Source: Phaeocystidibacter sp965659415 (GTDB lineage: Bacteria > Bacteroidota > Bacteroidia > Flavobacteriales > Schleiferiaceae). From it: DNA of 6,043 bases. The translations under genes were made by a program, and so were the position numbers. The DNA lies in NCBI GenBank assembly GCA_965659415.1, contig CBFHVA010000023.1:1-6043 (forward strand). The letters run 5' to 3'. Shown here in pieces: positions 1 through 3,100 of this stretch. Numbering within the stretch: the first letter of the stretch is position 1; each line of letters starts with the position of its first letter. The notes beneath the pieces were generated by a model. It saw nothing but the letters and a program-made list of their open reading frames with translations, was not told the DNA's origin and did no database searches.

Positions 1-6
1 TAGTTA

Positions 7-46
7 AATTCACATAGGAATAAACCTATCGACCCAAATGTGAGTT
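7..46 (+). terminator. Weak hairpin followed by a T-rich run; possible terminator of an unseen upstream gene
   Basis: Bases 7-15 (AATTCACAT) can pair with 38-46 (ATGTGAGTT), giving nine pairs with one G-U wobble around a 22-base loop. The stem is followed by ATTTTTG (47-53). A smaller inner stem, ATAGG (14-18) with CCTAT (25-29), competes with part of the outer one. The layout resembles an intrinsic terminator for a gene ending left of the window, but the stem has only three G-C pairs and the loop is long. It could equally be an operator-like inverted repeat or chance in AT-rich DNA. Confidence 0.25.
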
Positions 47-53
47 ATTTTTG
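46..53 (+). promoter_or_regulatory. Candidate Bacteroidota -7 promoter element (TATTTTTG)
   Basis: TATTTTTG fits the TAnnTTTG -7 consensus used by the primary sigma factor of Bacteroidota. It lies 19 bases before the ATG at 73, so transcription would start near 58-61 and leave a leader of only about 12-15 bases. No TTTG-like -33 element is visible at the expected distance upstream (about 20-27). The element also touches the 3' arm of the hairpin at 7-46, so read-through and initiation could interfere there. Upstream of the ATG the sequence is A-rich (AAAACA) with no AGGAGG-like site, which is normal for this phylum. Confidence 0.35.
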
Positions 54-72
54 TTGACCTAAAACAGCCTAT

Positions 73-129
73 ATGCTCAAAGCTTTACTCTCGAGTTTGA
101 CTATCCTCTCTAGTCTTGCACTTTACGGT
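73..129 (+). other. Sec signal peptide (residues 1-19)
   Basis: The N-terminus is MLK followed by a hydrophobic, Ser/Leu-rich core (residues 4-17) ending in LYG-QTN. Cleavage by signal peptidase I is most likely between Gly19 and Gln20; a mature protein beginning with Gln is common in secreted Bacteroidota proteins. There is no Cys near the end of the core, so it is not a lipoprotein signal. This directs the protein to the periplasm, where T9SS takes over. Confidence 0.9.
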
Positions 130-3100
130 CAAACCAATATGCCTTACCAAGGTGTAGATTCTACATCCTCATGTATAGGCACTCTTTACGATCACAATGG
201 CCCCACGGGTAGTTATTGGAATAGCGCCAACGGCACTTTCTACATCAATCCTACTGGGGGAGCGTTAACGCTCACATTCACTTCTTTTTCTTTGGAGTCA
301 TGCTGCGATAGAGTCCGCGTTTACGATGGTATTGGCACTTCTGGAAGTCTGCTTGTCAATCAAGGTGGTTCTTCATTGCCAATGGGTGGCGCGGCCATCA
401 CCATTCCGAGCGGATCGGCAACGGTGATATTCACATCTGACGGTTCGGTTACGAGCTCTGGTTTCGCCCTGAACTGGAGTGCTGGGGGCACTGCGGCTCC
501 TACGGCGTCGTTCACCATGTCCACAACCAACCCTCCATTGAACTGGCCAGTTAGTTTTACAAATACTTCGAATAATGCCGGTTCTTATGCTTGGGATTTT
601 GGGGATGGAAACACCTCAAGCTCAGCAAATCCTACCCATTCTTATGCTACACCGGGAACCTATCAAGTAGAGCTCATCGCTTCAGGATGTATCGGTACTC
701 CTGATACAATCACACAAAGCGTAACTGTTCAAGGCAATCCAACCTACACCGTTACGCCTGACTCAATTTACAGTTCGGTTAGTTGTGGTGGACTTGCCAG
801 TGGATCTGTCACAATAAATAGTACTTCTTCGACATTAGGTTATTTCTTATCGAGTCGGCAGATTCCAGCCCCGCCACCTTTTGCGCTGAACGAAACCTTT
901 GAATCCTCACTTGGGACATTCAGTGTTTCTCCTTCTGCCTCCAGCGGCTTTTCAGCAAGCCGAGTAATTGGCAACGCTCCTCAAGGGAGTACGTACTTAC
1001 AGATATCGGGTTCCACGACTACAGATAATGGTGTGGTTGCTCAATTTCCAGTGACCCAACCCAATGAAGTATCGTTTTACATAAACCCAATCACCTATAC
1101 TTCTTTCCAGGGGTATGTGAGTCTTCATGAAGATCCGTCCAATAAGAATGGAACGCGAATGGTGTGGTTTTACATGCGTTACAATACGCTTCGAGTATAC
1201 ACTGGAACCACAACCTATTACTTGCCGTTTACTACCAATACATGGGGGCACATCGAATTGAAGAACATTGATTGGACCAATAAAACTTTCGATCTCTATC
1301 GTGATGGTACGGTGGTAGCATCGAATATTTCCTTCTTTTCTCCATCCATCAATGGTCTCAGGGAAGCAACGGCTTGGTGCGGCACTTCCGCTGCTAATGT
1401 TGGATTGGATCAGTTTATCGTAGGGACCGTTCATCCGGAACCTCTCACTCTTTCAAATACAAGTGGAACCCTTGCAAACGGGAATAGTGCAAGCATTAAT
1501 GCTTCCATTAATACGGCCGGTATGTTTGCAGGCCGATACAACTATGAAATGGTTCTTCGCACGAATGCCTCAGGCTCCGATAGTGTGAGTATTATTCCGT
1601 TCGTAGTGGATGTAACGGGCGCTCCATCCATAGCTCTCGATAAATCCTGCATCAACTTTGGAAGCGTTTACACGACTCAATCCTTCCAAGATTCAATTCG
1701 CGTGATCAACGCAGGGTGTGATTCATTGAATGTATCTAGCATCGCCACCACGAATTCGGACATCATTACAGATGTTTCACAACTCGTGGTGCCTCCATTT
1801 GACACAGCTTATTTCTATGTGGATATCGCTCCAACGGCTATTGGGGCGTATAACGATACTATCTATCTTACTAGTAATGCCACAGACTTGGCTGTTTGCG
1901 TCCAAGGAACGGGGCTAGCTTCGCCAGTGGGAAGAATGGATTCAACTTCGTTCAATTTGGTTTCTAATGGTTGTAACGACAGTATCAACTTTGGATTCTA
2001 TTTATTCAATGACGGAACAGCGAATATGACCTGGAATGCACTCTCCGGTTCGTTAATAGCGGATGATTTTGATGCTGGAACCTTACCAAGTTCGATTTGG
2101 CAATCCATTGGTTCGAACATCATCGGGTCAAACTGCTGGACCAGAAGCGGTTCTAACTCTTTAGCAATTGCGGGTTCAAACCGAAATGCAGTAACTCAAA
2201 GCTTTTATAGTTCAGGGAGCGATTCCGTAACCTTTTGGGCGATTCCCGGATTTAGTGGCACGAATTGCGAGAATCCAGACGGATCGGAAACACTTTGGGC
2301 TGAGTATTCCACCAATAATGGCCTCAGTTTTTCCATACTCGGTTCTGTATCCTCGTTCAATACCACGGCGCAGTACTTCGCATTCCATATTCCATACACA
2401 GGCAATGTAGTGGTTCGATTACGTCAGTCCTCTTATTCAAGCTCCACGATTGACAATTATTTAGTGGACGATTTTGAAATCAAAGGAGTAAATAATCGAT
2501 TCACCTTTAATCCATCTACGGGAAATGTGTCGGCCAACGATAGCATATGGGTGAATGTAACCGCGAACATTCGTGATTTGACCTCAGGTTCGTACTCGTA
2601 CCCACTGATTATTCAGACGAATGATCCAAACCAGCCTACGCTTCAGGCTCAAGTGAATATTCAAATCAATGGCATCCCTACTATTGTGGTTGATCAAACG
2701 GGATGTGTTGATTTTGGAAGTGTGATTAACGGGAATGTCGTTTCAGACTCTGTGCTGGTTTACAATAATGGGTGTGCCGATCTGAACCTTACGGGATTCA
2801 ACTCAACCAATAGTGATTTTTCTGCCGCTGCGGATACCAACTTCTTATCCGCTGGCGACAGTACTTACATCCGTATCAGTTTTAATTCTACCATGATCGG
2901 TGCTTATGCCGATACCTTGAGTGTGGTGAATAACGATACGGTTCAGTACATCTGCTTGACCGCCACAGGTGTGGGTGCTCCGAATTTTGATGTGGATCCA
3001 GATAGCGTGTACGTTTCCACTACCGATTGTTCGGACTCCATTTATGTTCCTATTCAAGTATCCAACTTCGGTGGCTTGAGCACTTTGCATTTTACAGTGG

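Noticed and set aside
1..7. TAG (1-3) or TAA (5-7) as the stop codon of an upstream gene
   Set aside because: No upstream coding sequence is visible, so a stop codon cannot be distinguished from chance.
139..141. Alternative start ATG (Met23)
   Set aside because: Starting here would remove the signal peptide that a T9SS cargo needs; ATG 73 follows an in-frame stop and yields a complete signal peptide.
997..1434. Open frame of 145 codons on the minus strand
   Set aside because: It lies wholly opposite the LamG-like insert of the main gene, has no recognisable motif, and its composition is what an antisense frame of a Ser/Thr/Asn-rich protein gives.
1730..1918. Plus-strand open frame of 62 codons in a second frame
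   Set aside because: It sits inside HYDIN-like repeat 1 of the main frame and has no motif; it is a frame shadow.
2205..3090. Two short minus-strand open frames (2205-2405 and 2845-3090)
   Set aside because: Both are antisense to well-defined domains (reelin-like insert, HYDIN-like repeat 2) and show no family signature or start-site support.
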